Assembly (NCBI RefSeq): GCF_019075875.1 | Contig: NZ_JAHOOZ010000001.1 | Span: 124,001 to 188,000 of the forward strand | Direction: 5' to 3' | Origin: Novosphingobium sp. G106 | GTDB taxonomy: Bacteria; Pseudomonadota; Alphaproteobacteria; Sphingomonadales; Sphingomonadaceae | Length of the DNA stretch: 64,000 bases | Shown here: piece by piece, positions 39,621 through 48,844 of the stretch | How positions within the stretch are numbered: position 1 is the first letter of the stretch | Layout of the letters: every line of letters begins with the position of its first letter | Translations under genes and position numbers: made by a program | The notes under the pieces: generated by a model | Told to the model about the DNA's origin: nothing | The model's database searches: none | What the model saw: only the letters and a program-made list of their open reading frames with translations

Positions 39621-39833
39621 ATGGGCGTGGCAGTTGACACAATGAACATCGACAGCGGCGAAAACGTCCCGAGCTATCCCTTTCACCAGCAATGGCTCGC
39701 GACGGGAGGCTGGGGAATCGAGGGTTTAGTCAATCTCGGGTCGGTACCACCCAAGGGCGCGATACTGATTGTGGGCGTGCCACCCATAGAATCAGCAACA
39801 GGGATGCCACTCCGCGCCATTGCAATGTTCTAA
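39621..39833 (+). pseudogene. C-terminal remnant of a cyclase (kynurenine-formamidase-like) protein
   Basis: A 70-residue frame reads GVAVDTMNIDSGENVPSYPF, then WGIEGLVNLGSVPPKGAILI and VGVPPIESATGMPLRAIAMF. This is the C-terminal end of PF04199 cyclase-family metal hydrolases (VDT-x-SID...WG-x-E-x-L-x-NL-x-x-x-P...GG-x-x-x-R). The N-terminal two thirds, including the HxGTHxD metal motif, are missing, and the sequence upstream (39462-39620) shows nothing related. Confidence 0.65.
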
Positions 39834-40222
39834 TCTGGCGCCGCTAGAATCGGGTAATTTGTCGACGAGCAAGTCTTGGCAAAGAGTCCAGCTTTCATCG
39901 ATCAGGCATCCTCGTCCACGGGTCAGGTGTGTACTCATCATAAGAGGCCACGCCATAGTGGCGGTGTCTGGCGTTTGCGCCTATATCGGATCCGATACCA
40001 ATATGGCGGCAGACGTTCCAAGATCCCCCACAAAATCCGCCGCACGATCATTGCCCCTTGGTATCGCAGCATTATCGGGTCGGTGGCATACGGGCACCGG
40101 CGAAATCCGCAGCGAAAGCCCATTGAATGGCGTAGGGGAAACATATGGCCTCAAAGAATTTGCGATACCCGACATCGAGCATTCAGACGGCCGAAATTGT
40201 TCATGGAGCCTGGAGCTATTGA
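39834..40222. other. Gap without recognisable gene
   Basis: Overlapping open frames on both strands, none with family resemblance or a good start. Lies between a gene remnant and the terminator of the GH5 gene. Confidence 0.45.
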
Positions 40223-40254
40223 CTGGAAGCCGGCTCGGTCGAACCGGCTTCCAG
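40223..40254 (-). terminator. Hairpin terminator of GH5 gene
   Basis: Perfect 11-bp stem CTGGAAGCCGG/CCGGCTTCCAG with a 10-nt loop, 36 bases beyond the minus-strand GH5 stop. No long U-tract. Confidence 0.55.
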
Positions 40255-40289
40255 ATACCGCTTCCTGCAGATGAGGCGCTTAGCCGCAA

Positions 40290-41909
40290 TCATCGGCAGC
40301 TTACATCGGCTGAGGGGCCAGTCGCTACGGCGGGGCGCTCCGTGAATGACCCACTGCTGGGGCGAATTGTGACCCCAACCTCGCGCGCGCCGCGGGCTTG
40401 CTGAATAACCAGCCAGGCAGAGGTTGGCGAGGAGACCACCTTGCCTCCAGTAACCTCGGCGGTGTATCCTTGTGGATAATGCCGCGCGGGCACGAATATC
40501 TCGGTGTCTGCTCCCGCGCATGGCCTGCGTTTACCGACCGGCTTCGTCGAGTAGCCAAAGCGCACAACCTTGGTGCTACGGTCGAAAGACCAGGATTTTG
40601 GGGTGCCCGCAACGAGCTGGGGGTAGGGCACAACCATCGAATCGAAACGAGCGGACTTCACGTTGGCGTCGGAGGCAGGGAGAGACGGATCAATCAGCAA
40701 CGACGTGTTTTCAGCACCCGGGTCCGGCATCCCCTTGTAGGTATAAAAGAACCAGGGGATGAAGCGGCTGCCAAGGAGATCGGTGAGAATCGCATACTGC
40801 TCTTCATTTTTTGCAAGCCGATAACCAGTCACCACCAGCGCAACGTCGGCGCGACGCGCGTAGTTGCTTGCCGTACTCATAGTTTGACCGAGCTTCTCGA
40901 CAAAGTCGTTGTTAGAAACGCCACCCAGATCAGAAGGCCCGAAATGGAAACTGAGCCCGAGATTCGGGTCGTTCGAAAAATGAGGCGGGACGTGGATTCC
41001 GGCCTTCGCCGTATTTTCTAGCGTCCAATAATTCGATATCTGGAAATAGATAGAAGGGTTTGGGGCGGAATGGCGTACCCCATCGGCGACCGTTTTGTAA
41101 AATGGCGGCAGGCCATCGCGTTCGAACGTTGCCGGCTCACTAAAGAACCTTCTCTCGCCCTTCCGGACATACCGCAAACCGGGTGCCGGCTCGTGGAATA
41201 GATCCAGCGCGAAGACATTATTCTTGTCTTTTAGCCGCCCCGCAAGTCGCTGCCAGGTGCGAGTGAAATGGGTCAGTACTCCAACACCGTCGGGCGCAGG
41301 CGCATTATCGTAAAAGTTGTCCCAGGCCTCGTATTCACCGTCCAGTCCGAGATAACGATCCTGGATATTCTTGAGGCAGATTCTCTGCTCATCAGGTTTG
41401 GTACAATATTGCCGGTTCACCGAGGCCCAAAGTGGCGCGCCGAACCCACCAAATTTTGAGGAGAAGGAATTGTTCGCTGAGCCGATTAACGTGCGAATGC
41501 CGTATTTGGCCATTTGGTCATTCAAAGCGACGACCTGGTCAAAGTGGCCATCTTCAAAATGGCCGGGGCTTGGTTCCGCCGCTTCCCAAATCCAGTTGAT
41601 CCGAAACGCGTTGAAACCTTCGCGCGTCACATAGTCGAGGTCGCTGTCGCTCACCTCATCCAAGAAAGGCGGTTTCTTCTTGTACAGAGTCAGTCCGTGC
41701 AATTGTACGACGCGGCCAACCGAGTCTACGAGCCATGGGCCCACATGCGTAAGCGGACGCATGGAGGCGGGATCGGCCCCAGCAGACCGTGTCTGGACGG
41801 TTTGTCCGTGCAGCGGTTGCACCGTTGTCGACGCAAGGGCGGCGATACCCATCAATCTAAGTGCTCTAATGGCGCCGAATTTCGGCTTGCCAAATGGGGA
41901 ACGTTTCAT
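40290..41909 (-). CDS. GH5 endoglycosylceramidase-like protein, nucleophile motif altered
   Basis: A secreted 539-residue (beta/alpha)8 protein. Signal region to about residue 36 (LMGIAALASTTVQPLHGQ). Seen: GPWLVDSVGRVVQLHGLTLY, FNAFRINWIWEAAEPSPGHF, the acid/base region FALDLFHEPAPG with Glu240, and SFHFGP near residue 320. In GH5 the nucleophile Glu sits in a strand motif such as TEFG; here the corresponding strand reads ALVVTGYRLAKNEEQY (residues 357-372), so Gly362 replaces Glu. If the alignment is right, hydrolysis would be lost, leaving a glycan- or glycolipid-binding role. The domain after residue 410 is a beta-sandwich. It is followed by a terminator and stands alone. Confidence 0.8.
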   Translation of the reverse strand: MKRSPFGKPKFGAIRALRLMGIAALASTTVQPLHGQTVQTRSAGADPASMRPLTHVGPWLVDSVGRVVQLHGLTLYKKKPPFLDEVSDSDLDYVTREGFNAFRINWIWEAAEPSPGHFEDGHFDQVVALNDQMAKYGIRTLIGSANNSFSSKFGGFGAPLWASVNRQYCTKPDEQRICLKNIQDRYLGLDGEYEAWDNFYDNAPAPDGVGVLTHFTRTWQRLAGRLKDKNNVFALDLFHEPAPGLRYVRKGERRFFSEPATFERDGLPPFYKTVADGVRHSAPNPSIYFQISNYWTLENTAKAGIHVPPHFSNDPNLGLSFHFGPSDLGGVSNNDFVEKLGQTMSTASNYARRADVALVVTGYRLAKNEEQYAILTDLLGSRFIPWFFYTYKGMPDPGAENTSLLIDPSLPASDANVKSARFDSMVVPYPQLVAGTPKSWSFDRSTKVVRFGYSTKPVGKRRPCAGADTEIFVPARHYPQGYTAEVTGGKVVSSPTSAWLVIQQARGAREVGVTIRPSSGSFTERPAVATGPSADVSCR

Positions 41910-42045
41910 AGTACCTTCTTCTCAGTAAAACAGCTAAAACGAAAAAAAGAGTAATTTGTATGGCGATAGTAAAAGAAAGCCACTTTTCCAGGGCATCTCA
42001 AAGAATATATTGTCTCGATTGCAAGGGATGTATCTGGAGTAAACC

Positions 42046-42846
42046 TTAGAATCCAAGCTGACTTGCGATTTCACGACTCATTTGATTCGCAGTATGAACG
42101 AGTGTCGGTCCCATCTCATCAATCCGCGATTGGCTGAGTCTACCGACGCTGTCCGAGATAGAGAGCGCTGCTTTAGGCAAGCCATGACGATCGAACACGA
42201 TGGCCGCGACGCAGCGCAAGCCATCGGCATGCTCCTCGTCATCGATTGCGTAGCCCCGATTTCGGATAGTCCCGAGCTCGTCGCGCAGAGCAGCGGGGGC
42301 GACGATGCTGCGTGCAGTGCTTTTCTCGAAGAAGCGGCGGTCAAGGAACCGCTCGAGTTCGTCATCCTGCCAGTGAGCCATAAGCACCTTGCCGGAGGCT
42401 GTCGTATGCATGGGCAGGCGGGCACCCGTACGAATAAATGGACGGCTACCGCCCTCGGCCGTCTCCTGTGCAACGTAGTACATTCCGCCTAGTCCAGGCA
42501 GCACAAAATTGATGGGGTGATCAACTTCACTCATGAGCGAGCGCATGATGGGTCGTCCGAGTTGACCGAGATCGCGGCTCTGCGCGAAGGCCGCACCGAC
42601 CGTGTAGGCCTGCAGTCCGATTGCCCATTCGTGTCTGTTTCTGTGGAACTCGACGTAGCGCATCGCCTCCATCGTCGTCAGCAGGCGATGGACCGTGGAG
42701 CGCGGCAGTTTCACCCGCCGGGTGAGTTCACTGAGACTGAGGCCTTGGGTCATTGCCAACTCATCGAGGAGCGCGAACGCACGAACGAGGGACTGGACTC
42801 GCCCCAGAACTTGATCGCCCTCGTCGTTCGCGACCCCGCTGTGCAC
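42046..42846 (-). CDS. IclR family regulator
   Basis: A 266-residue regulator. The N-terminal winged HTH is LSLSELTRRVKLPRSTVHRL at about residues 35-54, and the C-terminal effector domain includes HTTASGKVLMAHW and EEHADGLRCVAAIVFDRHG, typical of IclR. These proteins usually sense small aromatic or organic acids. It lies downstream of the TBDR at 42958 on the same strand, with a hairpin between, and may control this TBDR or the GH5 gene. Confidence 0.92.
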   Translation of the reverse strand: MHSGVANDEGDQVLGRVQSLVRAFALLDELAMTQGLSLSELTRRVKLPRSTVHRLLTTMEAMRYVEFHRNRHEWAIGLQAYTVGAAFAQSRDLGQLGRPIMRSLMSEVDHPINFVLPGLGGMYYVAQETAEGGSRPFIRTGARLPMHTTASGKVLMAHWQDDELERFLDRRFFEKSTARSIVAPAALRDELGTIRNRGYAIDDEEHADGLRCVAAIVFDRHGLPKAALSISDSVGRLSQSRIDEMGPTLVHTANQMSREIASQLGF

Positions 42847-42901
42847 AGCTCGCTCCCTAAACTCGCCGCTTCATCAATGAATCCATTTGAACATTGAATC
42901 C

Positions 42902-42942
42902 GCCCGGTGGCATGGAACTGGGAGGCGTCCGTACCACCGGGC
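42902..42942 (-). terminator. Hairpin after TBDR gene
   Basis: 9-bp perfect stem GCCCGGTGG/CCACCGGGC with a 23-nt loop, 16 bases past the TBDR stop and upstream of the IclR gene. Could be a terminator or an operator for the IclR gene. Confidence 0.45.
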
Positions 42943-42957
42943 AGACCCGACCTCGGC

Positions 42958-45390
42958 CTATCTGGAGCCGAAGGCGTAGCGAAGGGTGACACCGATTTCG
43001 CGCGGAGAAGACACGCTTGCGGAGTAATAACCTGGAGGAGCCGACGCGTAGTTGGGGTAGAGATTGCTCAAGATCGTCGCGCGGTTCAGCTCAACCTGTC
43101 TGTCGAAGATGTTCTTTGCATAAAGGCCGAGATCCCAGGCGCCGTCCCCGCCGGATACGCCGGCAAAAAGGTCGAGGATCGCATAAGCGGGCGTCTTTAC
43201 AGCATTTCCGTAATTGGGGTTATTGCCCTGATAATTGAGATTGAAACGAACGTAACCCTCTACGGAAGATGCCAGGGGCAATTGATAGCTCCCGTTCAAG
43301 GCGGCTTGGAAAGGCGCAGTCTGACTCAGCACCTGCCCCTTGACCGACGGACAGAGATTGATGCGGTTGGTGGCCGTGATCGGACGGGTGGCATCATTGC
43401 AAGGAACAGTGCCGCCCTGCGACTTGATCTGCGAATAACTGACGTTCGCGCTCAACGACAGGTTATCGATCGGCTCTGCCGCCATTTCCAGTTCGAAGCC
43501 ACGGAGCCTGGAATCTACATTGCGGTAGAACGCTAGGCTGGTTTGAGAGACGGCGTTCCTCACGGAATTGTAGTAGTTAATACCCTGAAATGTCGTTAGC
43601 TGATTGTCGTAGTCTATCTGGAAAACTGCGGCATTGAGCCGTACGCTCCGCCCCCAACTGGTTTTTACACCGAGTTCGTAGGACTTCGCTCTTTCCGGTG
43701 CAGGGACCAGAAAGCCTGCGGGGAGGCCGCTGTTAGCGATTGCTGGTAGTCCGGAACGGTAGGAGCTGCCAGTCGTAACATATGCGAGTACCTCATCCGA
43801 GAATTTGTGCGACAAAGAGAAGTTATAGATGGTCGCGTGGTAGAGGTCATTGTGTGTTTCGACGAGATTACCCGATCCCGCAGGAACATTGGCATCGCAG
43901 AAACCAGGATAGACGCTGTTGACAAGGCCGGCCGCGCTGCAGGGCGCACCGCGAAGGTTGGCGAGCGCAGTCGCAACAGTCGAGGCGGCGCTTGTCGTCA
44001 CGTTGAGATCTACCGGAACTCTATCGCGGATGCGGCGGAGGCCGCCGCTGAGCTCGGTGTTGTTGCCCAAATGAAACTGAAGGTTGCCGTAGAAGGAATC
44101 GTATACCTGCCCAAGCGCGATGCTGGTGTTAGGTGTCAGGATATATCGCGGGTTTGGTGTCGTCACCGCCCCGGGCGGAGTGCCTGGCGCCCCAAATGCG
44201 CCCGACAGAAAGACCGGCGAACTGACCAGAATCGTGCCGCTGGAATGCTTCTGGAAAAAGCCGATATCATAGTCGAAGAAGCGACCTTCTTCGCGAATGG
44301 AGGAAAGGCGGACCTCTTGTGTGTGAAAATGCGGTCGTCCTGCCCTTCCTTGGGTTTGAAATGGCGTATACCCCGGCAAGTAATTGCCGGGATCCTGTGC
44401 GCTGAACATAGTCGGGCCTTGGTCGAACTGGCGGCCGTAGTTATAGTTAAACTGCTGACCAAGTATGTCCCAGCTGGCGTGGGTAGTTAGCAGGTCGGTG
44501 TTATTGAGGAGCCCTGACGGACTCTCCTGAACAGACTTTCGGTCAGCCACGGTCAGTGCGGGCCCGTTGAAGTTGGCCGGAATACCTGCCGCCGCGGCGC
44601 CCGGGCTACCGGTGCCGACGACTTGGGCATAAGTCCGCGTCAACTGGCGGCGGCGTTGGTACATAGCTTCGAAGGTGAGAGTGTCGGTCGGTTTGAATAG
44701 TGCTGAGATGCGATAGGTCCGACTTCTCAGCTTGGGCTTCACCGAACTATAAATGCTATGTACGCGGTCAGCTTCGCTGTCTTCAATATTGGCAGCAGCG
44801 CGGATCGCGAGCACGTCCCTTATGACTGGTACGTTGATCGCTCCTTGCACATCCCAATGATTGGCCGTGCCGTACATGCCCTGAACGTAACCGCCGATGT
44901 CTTCCAGGTCGGGTCGGCGGGTCGTAATCGTCACAGCGCCCGAGATCGAGGGGGCGCCGCGCGTGGTGCCCTGAGGCCCGCGCAGTACTTCGATCTGGCC
45001 AATGTCGAAGACCGACTGAACGACCTGCTGCGGATCGAAGGGAATTTCGTTCAAATAGATTGGGGTTGCGGGCGTGCCCGAACCGGGTTTCCAGGCTACT
45101 CCGCGCAGCACGACCAGTGTACTGGGGCCGTTGTTGACCAAGTTCAGGCCTGGCGCGACTTTGCTGAGCTCGCTGGCATCGGTAATCGACAGCTTCTGGA
45201 TCGTATCGCCGGTGACCACCTTCACGGAAACCGGCACGTCCTGGATATTCTCACTCTCGCGGCGGGCGGTGACGATGATGTCGCCCCCGCCGTTATCGAC
45301 GCCCTCTGCGTCAGCGGCCTGCGCAAACGCTTGAGATGTTGCGGTTAGCGCCGTGGTGGCAGCGAATAAGAATAGAAGCTTTCTGGCCAT
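42958..45390 (-). CDS. TonB-dependent receptor
   Basis: An intact receptor of 810 residues. The ATG at 45390 opens the signal peptide MARKLLFLFAATTALTATSQ (ends AFAQ); the longer frame from 45495 lacks one. Then DIIVTARRESENIQDVPVSV, the plug IYLNEIPFDPQQVVQSVFDI and RGPQGTTRGAPSISGAV, and a barrel ending IGVTLRYAFGSR. It is a paralogue of the TBDR at 29839-32268 along the whole length, so the two probably take up related molecules. A candidate operator lies 120-150 bases upstream, shared with the TetR gene at 50583. Confidence 0.92.
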   Translation of the reverse strand: MARKLLFLFAATTALTATSQAFAQAADAEGVDNGGGDIIVTARRESENIQDVPVSVKVVTGDTIQKLSITDASELSKVAPGLNLVNNGPSTLVVLRGVAWKPGSGTPATPIYLNEIPFDPQQVVQSVFDIGQIEVLRGPQGTTRGAPSISGAVTITTRRPDLEDIGGYVQGMYGTANHWDVQGAINVPVIRDVLAIRAAANIEDSEADRVHSIYSSVKPKLRSRTYRISALFKPTDTLTFEAMYQRRRQLTRTYAQVVGTGSPGAAAAGIPANFNGPALTVADRKSVQESPSGLLNNTDLLTTHASWDILGQQFNYNYGRQFDQGPTMFSAQDPGNYLPGYTPFQTQGRAGRPHFHTQEVRLSSIREEGRFFDYDIGFFQKHSSGTILVSSPVFLSGAFGAPGTPPGAVTTPNPRYILTPNTSIALGQVYDSFYGNLQFHLGNNTELSGGLRRIRDRVPVDLNVTTSAASTVATALANLRGAPCSAAGLVNSVYPGFCDANVPAGSGNLVETHNDLYHATIYNFSLSHKFSDEVLAYVTTGSSYRSGLPAIANSGLPAGFLVPAPERAKSYELGVKTSWGRSVRLNAAVFQIDYDNQLTTFQGINYYNSVRNAVSQTSLAFYRNVDSRLRGFELEMAAEPIDNLSLSANVSYSQIKSQGGTVPCNDATRPITATNRINLCPSVKGQVLSQTAPFQAALNGSYQLPLASSVEGYVRFNLNYQGNNPNYGNAVKTPAYAILDLFAGVSGGDGAWDLGLYAKNIFDRQVELNRATILSNLYPNYASAPPGYYSASVSSPREIGVTLRYAFGSR

Positions 45391-45752
45391 CTCAATCCCC
45401 CCTCGGATGTTTGGCGAACGCCCCGCCTCATGCGCAGAGAGCAAAGTTCGCCAGCACGCTACCCGTGTTCGGATATTGCAATGCTTGCATCGCATTTGCA
45501 GGATTCTGAGGCTGCGTCAAGCTGACCATACAACCGGTCAGTGAAATAATTTTTGTCAGGATCTGGCGGCGCGCGCTCGTGCCGCAAGCCGAGGCGTTAG
45601 GGGCCGCTGGGACTGAGCGGACGAATAGTGGGAGCGTCGCGCGGAGAAGAAGCTCCGCGCTTGCCGTCCTGAAAAGGGGACAGAAGAGAGGCATGCCGGC
45701 CAATACGACGATGGCTTCCGGTTAGGAGCCATCCGCTGGCTTCGGCCGCTCC
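45391..45752. other. Promoter region of TBDR
   Basis: 360 bases between the P450 stop and the TBDR start, both minus strand. Contains the TGAC-N10-GTCA site at 45514-45540. A minus-strand frame of 91 codons here shows no family resemblance. Confidence 0.5.
45514..45540. promoter_or_regulatory. Candidate TetR operator upstream of TBDR
   Basis: GCGTCAAGCTGAC, nine variable bases, then GGTCA. It contains the imperfect palindrome TGACC-N8-GGTCA. The same 13-mer, spacing and GGTCA recur at 50524-50550 just upstream of a TetR gene start. Confidence 0.5.
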
Positions 45753-46994
45753 TTAGTCCCAGCGGATCGGGAGAGAGTCGATGGCGATGATGTTGCCAGC
45801 GTGAAATTTAGCGGGCTGGTTGGGATCCAGACGAAATTCGGGCAAGCGCGCTAGCATCTGCTCGTAGATTACTTGCAGTTCGATTCGCGCAAGGTGGGAG
45901 CCCAGGCAGCGATGTGGTCCAACCCCGAATGCAATGTGGACATTATTTTCCCGACCGAGGTCGAAGGTATGGGGATCGGCAAATTCTCGGGGATCGAGGT
46001 CTCCACCTGGAAGGAAGAGCTGGACCCGTTCACCCACCTTCATCTGCCACCCAGCGAACTCGGTATCCTTGGCCACTCGGCGCGTCGGGACGGTAAATGT
46101 GTATCGACGCAGCAACTCCTCTGCCGCGTCCACAATCAGTTTGGGATTGGCGCGCAAGGCCTTTTGAAAATCAGTGTGGAGTGCGAGATGACGGACGCCG
46201 AAGCCCATGCCGTTGATCACCGTATCCAGGCCAGCGATAAACAGGAGAACGCCGAAATCCTCCATCAATTCGGCGGTCATCGGCCGGCCTTCGATCTCGG
46301 ACGCCCAGAGCAGACTCAATAGATCGTCTCTCGGCTGAGTACGGCGGGCTTCTATGTCGTCCTTCATCGCGTCTGCGACCTTGCGCATGCGTAGGATGGG
46401 GTCGATTGGCGAGGTCGGGGGAGCAAGAAATTCGTGGACCAGCGCACGAAATTCGGCGAGCCGCTCAAGGGGAAGCCCGAGCATCTTCAGAAACACCTGA
46501 ACCGGCAAGGGTTCGGCGATATCGGGAATGAAATCGCAAGACCCTCTGTCGATCACTTGATCGATAAGCTCATTGGCCAGCTCGCGGATTTCCTCCTTCC
46601 GAGCCATCATTGCGCGCGGCGAGAATGCGGCCTGCAAAGGGGCGCGAAATTTAGTATGGCTCGGGGGGTCAAGATTGATCGGCGTCGGAAGCGGAATGTG
46701 GGTGACGTCGGCGGGCAACAAGGGGCGGATCATCGCGATCATTTCAGCCGGAATAAGCTCGCTCGAGAACGTCTCGGTATTGCGCGAAGCCTCATAGTTC
46801 TCGGCGTAGCCCACGATCATCCAATGTCCACCGTTTCGCGGCGTCCAGAATACCGGGGGAGCGTCCCGCAGAATTTCGCGAACGCGTTCGTGCGGGTCCA
46901 ACAGGAGGCCGGCATCCAGGAACATATCAAAATCGAATACCGCGGCGTCCGGGACATGGTTGGGGCGATCCGCCATCTGGTTTTCCAACATCAA
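45753..46994 (-). CDS. Cytochrome P450 (CYP101-like class I)
   Basis: A 413-residue soluble P450, a heme monooxygenase for hydroxylation. I-helix motif FIAGLDT with Asp257-Thr258, ExxR in EELLRRY near residue 293, PERF-equivalent FDLGRENN, and heme loop FGVGPHRCLG with Cys363 as ligand. The AGLDTV I-helix is reminiscent of P450cam-type (CYP101) and related terpene hydroxylases. It needs a ferredoxin; the [3Fe-4S] ferredoxin at 39249 is a candidate, as is the HiPIP gene upstream. Two palindromes lie in its promoter region at 47014-47068. Confidence 0.93.
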   Translation of the reverse strand: MMLENQMADRPNHVPDAAVFDFDMFLDAGLLLDPHERVREILRDAPPVFWTPRNGGHWMIVGYAENYEASRNTETFSSELIPAEMIAMIRPLLPADVTHIPLPTPINLDPPSHTKFRAPLQAAFSPRAMMARKEEIRELANELIDQVIDRGSCDFIPDIAEPLPVQVFLKMLGLPLERLAEFRALVHEFLAPPTSPIDPILRMRKVADAMKDDIEARRTQPRDDLLSLLWASEIEGRPMTAELMEDFGVLLFIAGLDTVINGMGFGVRHLALHTDFQKALRANPKLIVDAAEELLRRYTFTVPTRRVAKDTEFAGWQMKVGERVQLFLPGGDLDPREFADPHTFDLGRENNVHIAFGVGPHRCLGSHLARIELQVIYEQMLARLPEFRLDPNQPAKFHAGNIIAIDSLPIRWD

Positions 46995-47013
46995 TCAATA
47001 TCTCCAATTTGGG

Positions 47014-47030
47014 GTGCCGCGTCGCGGCAC
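47014..47030. promoter_or_regulatory. Perfect palindrome upstream of P450 gene
   Basis: GTGCCGC-GTC-GCGGCAC, a perfect 7+3+7 inverted repeat 20 bases before the P450 start. Candidate operator or mRNA hairpin; the regulator is unknown. Confidence 0.4.
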
Positions 47031-47050
47031 GATTGCGCCGGGCGAGACAT

Positions 47051-47068
47051 TGCACCTTGCATGGTGCA
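47051..47068. promoter_or_regulatory. Second palindrome upstream of P450 gene
   Basis: TGCACC-TTGCAT-GGTGCA, an 18-base inverted repeat with 6-bp arms, followed by an A-rich stretch. Candidate operator. Confidence 0.4.
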
Positions 47069-47186
47069 TTAAAAATGTTCTTGAGGGAAGGGGCGCGGCG
47101 AAATTCTGCCGGCACTCCTCGGCAAGGCGATGCTTCGTCAGATTCGCCTGGACCCAGGCCAAGCACTGTGTTGCAACTGCGGGGAA

Positions 47187-48452
47187 CTAACCGACACTGC
47201 CCATGACATAGCGCAGCGGCAGGTGTTTTACCCCTCCGACAAATGTTCCTTCAACTCGAGTGGGCGTCCCAGAGATCTCAACTCGATCCGTGCGTGAGAT
47301 GAATTCCTTCAGCAACGCGACGAGCTCGAATCGGGCGAGGAACTGTCCCAGGCAGACGTGCGGACCCGTGCCGAACGCGAGATGGCGGTTTGGCTTTCTG
47401 GTCACGGAAAAGCGAAACGGTTCATCAAAGACCGTTTCGTCCCGGTTCGCGGACGGATAACTGAGTACCAAAATATCGCCTTTGCGAACGCTGTGCCCGA
47501 ACAGCTCGCAGTCCTCGGTGGCAGTTCGGCAGAAGTGCTTTATGGGGGACGTCCATCGCAAAATCTCTTCCACTGCGTTGGGCAGCAGCTTTGGATCCGC
47601 TCGAAGCCTTTCCAGTTCATCAGGATTTTCGAGCAGCGCGAGAATACCACCCGTGAGGGCATAGCTCGTAGTGTCATGCCCCGCCGTCGCCACAACGAAG
47701 AAGTAACCGAGAATTTCTCGGTCCGGTAGGTGCTCGCCGTTCAGCCGCGCGTTGGCGATGACACTGGCGAGATCGTCGCCCGGCCGCGCTCGGCGCTCGG
47801 CGACGATACTAGCGAACAGTCCGAACGCCTCGAATAGCACTGCTGCCGGGCCGTCTGCATGCCTTAGGTCCGGATCTTGGCTGGTCAACGTCTGCTGCGT
47901 CATGCGCAGCATCAGGGGCTCGTGTTCCGGTGGTACGCCAAGCATCTGCATAATGACGCGAAGCGGGTAGGACATCGCCACTTTGGCGAAGTCGCACTCG
48001 CCGCCCTCGGCCGCCATTTCGTCGATGTAGTGCGCTGCCAGCCCCTCGATGTCGCGTAGCAGGCCAGCTAGGCCTTTTGGTGTGAAGTACGACTGGGTGA
48101 TCTCGCGATAGTCTTTGTGTTCCTGGCCGTCCATGCCGGCAACGTTGCGCATAAATTGGGCGGGATCAGCGCCGTTCGCCATACGCAGCATTGCGGTCTG
48201 CTGGCTGAGCGATAGGAGGCCTTGACGCGGAGCATTGATGAACCGCGCGGAATCTTTCTCGATCGCCAGGATGTCTGCATGATGGGTCACCAGCCAAAAG
48301 GGTTCGTAGTCCGGTGCCTCTATCCTGTGCATCCTATCACTTGCCCGGAAGCGGGACAGGAGATCATGCAAGCGCTGGTCATCCGCATATGTGCTCGGAT
48401 AAGCGATCGCTTCCGGCGGTAGCTGGTCGGGAATATCTTGAATCTTGGACAT
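47187..48452 (-). CDS. Cytochrome P450 (CYP108/P450terp-like)
   Basis: A 421-residue P450. I-helix VATAGHDTTSYALTGG, ExxR in EEILRWTSPIK, the SYPSANRDETVF segment and heme loop FGTGPHVCLG with Cys367. The run of I-helix, WTSPIKHFCRTA and SYPSANRDE parallels P450terp (CYP108A1, alpha-terpineol hydroxylase) as I remember it, so a CYP108-family enzyme is likely. Substrate probably a terpenoid or other small hydrophobic molecule. It follows the HiPIP gene by 80 bases and precedes the second P450 by 192 bases on the same strand. Confidence 0.92.
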   Translation of the reverse strand: MSKIQDIPDQLPPEAIAYPSTYADDQRLHDLLSRFRASDRMHRIEAPDYEPFWLVTHHADILAIEKDSARFINAPRQGLLSLSQQTAMLRMANGADPAQFMRNVAGMDGQEHKDYREITQSYFTPKGLAGLLRDIEGLAAHYIDEMAAEGGECDFAKVAMSYPLRVIMQMLGVPPEHEPLMLRMTQQTLTSQDPDLRHADGPAAVLFEAFGLFASIVAERRARPGDDLASVIANARLNGEHLPDREILGYFFVVATAGHDTTSYALTGGILALLENPDELERLRADPKLLPNAVEEILRWTSPIKHFCRTATEDCELFGHSVRKGDILVLSYPSANRDETVFDEPFRFSVTRKPNRHLAFGTGPHVCLGQFLARFELVALLKEFISRTDRVEISGTPTRVEGTFVGGVKHLPLRYVMGSVG

Positions 48453-48532
48453 ACTGAACCGTCCTCAATCTGGCCGACTGGCTGCGAGCTACAGCCCCAA
48501 TGGTGCTTTCAACGCCGGCCTGCAGCTTAGCA

Positions 48533-48832
48533 TCATGACCGGGGCGCGAAGGATGAACACGAGCTGTTCGCGGTCACAGGAGCACCGCCCAACATTTGAC
48601 AATTGCCGCATCCACCCTCTCCGGCAGTGAAGAAATTGCAGCCGCCGCAGCGGCGCTTGGGATCAACTGCCACATCCATAAATCCGAGCGAGCGCCGTCG
48701 GCTCTTCTGGCTAAATGTCAGTGCTTCGGGCGAATAACAAGGTGCCGATTGAGCCAGCGCATTTCCTGCTCCTAGCAGGACTAACGGCGAGAGCCCCGCG
48801 AACGCCAGAAAGCGGCGTCGATCACTTTCCAT
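48533..48832 (-). CDS. High-potential iron-sulfur protein (HiPIP), Tat-exported
   Basis: A 99-residue protein. The N-terminus SDRRRFLAFAGLSPLVLLGA is a Tat-type signal (twin Arg followed by F-L). The C-terminal part has the HiPIP cysteine pattern: RCGGCNFF (Cys62, Cys65), GGCGNCQMLGG (Cys75/78) and SSCSSF (Cys92) binding one [4Fe-4S] cluster. HiPIPs carry electrons at high potential in the periplasm. It is unusual next to P450 genes, which are cytoplasmic; the nearby exported partners are the VOC protein 12 bases upstream and the periplasmic operon at 51.3 kb. Confidence 0.85.
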   Translation of the reverse strand: MESDRRRFLAFAGLSPLVLLGAGNALAQSAPCYSPEALTFSQKSRRRSLGFMDVAVDPKRRCGGCNFFTAGEGGCGNCQMLGGAPVTANSSCSSFAPRS

Positions 48833-48844
48833 CAGTCTTCATTC

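Noticed and set aside
45428..45703. 91-codon minus-strand frame upstream of TBDR
   Set aside because: No family resemblance and it lies over the candidate operator.
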